Assembly (NCBI GenBank): GCA_905116865.2
Contig: CAJHNH020006656.1
Coordinates: forward strand, 72,501-136,500
Length of the DNA stretch: 64,000 nucleotides
Reading direction: 5' to 3'
Source: Candidula unifasciata
Lineage: Eukaryota; Mollusca; Gastropoda; Stylommatophora; Geomitridae
Shown here: positions 63,861 through 64,000 of the stretch, piece by piece
Numbering within the stretch: the first letter of the stretch is position 1
Layout of the letters: each line of letters opens with the position of its first letter
Made by a program: the position numbers and the translations under genes
The notes under the pieces: generated by a model
Told to the model about the DNA's origin: nothing
Databases searched by the model: none
The model's input: the letters and a program-made list of their open reading frames with translations, nothing else

Positions 63861-64000
63861 AAATAATAGTTTGCTTCAATTCTGTTCCCATCATTTCTTT
63901 CTTTTTTTTTTTTTCTTTTTTTTTTCTTTTTTAGTTTGCCACTTTGAATACATTCATAGCTGTTTGAACTATAACTATTCTTAATTTGATTACTAACAGG

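Overview
The window reads as nuclear DNA from an invertebrate, most likely a mollusc and possibly a gastropod. It is AT-rich, the genes are split by GT-AG introns, and it is packed with SINEs, non-LTR retrotransposon scraps, DNA-transposon remnants and micro/minisatellites. There are no operons, ribosome binding sites or prokaryotic genes. The organism call is inference from the style of the repeats and genes; no search was possible.

Layout. (1) 1-3.6 kb: no recognisable gene, one SINE. (2) 3.7-18.9 kb: a tandem pair of small secreted-protein genes with a single von Willebrand factor C (VWC) domain, about 11 kb apart. Each has a signal-peptide exon of 99 nt, a cysteine exon of 170 nt and a tiny last exon. 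Copy A (3758-7844) looks intact; its second intron carries a broken jockey-like ORF1. Copy B (14840 to about 18724) appears to have lost the ancestral acceptor of its last exon. Between them lie a mariner-like element, two hAT-like short elements, a 40-bp minisatellite, and long GAA/TTA/TG simple repeats. (3) 19-26.9 kb: no host gene; LINE fragments (RT end and RNase H), SINEs, a 47-bp tandem repeat and a TA microsatellite. (4) 27.07-61.29 kb and beyond the right edge: one large plus-strand gene. I traced 21 coding exons by eye; all junction phases agree and give 802 codons with no internal stop. The product is a large WD40-repeat protein resembling the WDR87/WDR97 group. Neither the true first exon nor the 3' end is certain.

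The introns of the WD40 gene hold most of the other features: tRNA-derived SINEs of two families, tails of several non-LTR retrotransposon families, TTAA-flanked hairpin MITEs, a 67-bp-arm snapback element, and 23-bp and 16-bp tandem arrays. CpG dinucleotides look strongly depleted through this gene body compared with the left 26 kb, except in patches that look like younger insertions.

The VWC proteins are predicted to be secreted; the WD40 protein is predicted to be an intracellular scaffold. Nothing in the sequence links the two loci functionally.
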